Assembly: GCA_964614575.1 (NCBI GenBank)
Contig: CAZTLX010000221.1
Coordinates: 1 to 6,722 of the forward strand
Length of the DNA stretch: 6,722 nucleotides
Direction of reading: 5' to 3'
DNA from: JBGTLW01 sp964614575
Lineage (GTDB): Bacteria > Planctomycetota > Phycisphaerae > Phycisphaerales > Phycisphaeraceae
The notes below the pieces were generated by a model. It searched no databases. It was not told the DNA's origin and saw only the letters and a program-made list of their open reading frames with translations. This document shows, one piece after another, positions 6,390-6,722 of the stretch. A program made the translations under genes and the position numbers. Position 1 is the stretch's first letter. Each line of letters starts with the position of its first letter.

Positions 6390-6722
6390 CTACAAAGCCG
6401 GCCGTTGTTGCCCGTGATTGGTCGCGCGTTCGTACACGCGGGCGATGCGGAGCAGGCGTTGCTCGTCGAACGCCGGGCCGATCAGTTGCACGCCCACGGG
6501 CAACCGCTTGCCTTCCACTTCGGCGAACCCGCCGGGCAGGGAGATGCCGGGGATACCCGCGAGGTTGGCGTTGACGGTGTAGATGTCGTTGAGGTACATG
6601 CTTAAGGGGTCGTCGGCCTTGTCGCCGAGCCTGAACGCTGGGCCTGTGGTGGTCGGGCAGAGGATCGCGTCGCAATCATGGAACGCGGCGTCGAAATCAT
6701 GGCTGATCAGCCGGCGGACCTT
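6390..6722 (-). CDS. gatA: Glutamyl-tRNA(Gln) amidotransferase subunit A, C-terminal part
   Basis: The 110 visible residues are the C-terminus of GatA, the amidase subunit of GatCAB, which converts Glu-tRNA(Gln) (and in many bacteria Asp-tRNA(Asn)) to the amidated form using ammonia from glutamine. The fragment shows DCDAILCPTTTGPAF near the left, then YLNDIYTVNANLAGIPGIS and LPVGVQLIGPAFDE, followed by a helix ending ARVYE, all in the order expected of GatA. The catalytic Ser-Ser-Lys region lies upstream, outside the window. Whole GatA is usually a little under 500 residues, so roughly three quarters is missing, cut by the window edge and not by mutation. Other amidase-signature enzymes share the fold, but the YLNDIYTVNANLAG block points to GatA. 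It ends in TAG at 6390 and may be co-transcribed with the ROK gene. Confidence 0.93.
   Translation of the reverse strand, partial: KVRRLISHDFDAAFHDCDAILCPTTTGPAFRLGDKADDPLSMYLNDIYTVNANLAGIPGISLPGGFAEVEGKRLPVGVQLIGPAFDEQRLLRIARVYERATNHGQQRPAL

Overview
The window is GC-rich bacterial DNA. It carries ordinary housekeeping and sugar-metabolism genes, and almost every gap between them is filled with short repeats. The nearest phylum cannot be proved by reading alone. The three-part pnt operon, the DUF4432 and FmdB proteins, and gaps packed with tandem heptamers (GAATGAC-type) and TAGC-hairpin palindromes are what I would expect of a planctomycete, perhaps Phycisphaerae. That assignment rests on memory and is moderate at best.

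All genes but one are on the minus strand. Reading in the direction of transcription from the right edge, they are: the C-terminal third or less of gatA (6722-6390), which serves misacylated Gln-tRNA correction; a ROK-family sugar kinase or glucokinase-like protein (6290-5322); a textbook intrinsic terminator (5168-5135); and a pyridine nucleotide transhydrogenase operon. The operon runs pntAA (4955-3759, NAD(H)-binding domain I), pntAB (3667-3380, small membrane subunit) and pntB (3259-1823, membrane domain plus NADP(H)-binding domain III). Its products form one proton-translocating complex that exchanges reducing equivalents between NADH and NADP+. Convergent to pntB is the only plus-strand gene, a small FmdB-type zinc-ribbon protein (1503-1742). 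Divergent from it is a DUF4432 aldose-1-epimerase-like protein (1384-236). The left 235 bases hold a G-rich low-complexity tract and a large inverted repeat.

The gaps are the unusual part. Three contain tandem heptamers kept strictly in 7-base phase, each with a different heptamer: TGATCCC before fmdB, GAATGAC between pntAB and pntB, and GAGCNNT between pntAA and pntAB. The last two run as direct heptads and then as their reverse complement, so they can fold into long hairpins. A fourth gap, before pntAA, holds six 12-base units. A separate palindrome family (TAGC followed by a GC-rich hairpin) appears in three further places. The three genes that start beside tandem arrays lack a visible Shine-Dalgarno sequence, whereas the DUF4432 gene and pntAB have good ones.

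I see no phage, defence, CRISPR or transposase gene and no clearly new gene system. The items most worth a second look are the heptamer arrays inside the pnt operon, the possible leader or small RNA ending at the 5135-5168 terminator, the loss of the zinc motif in the ROK protein, and the absence of the usual proton-channel histidine in PntB.
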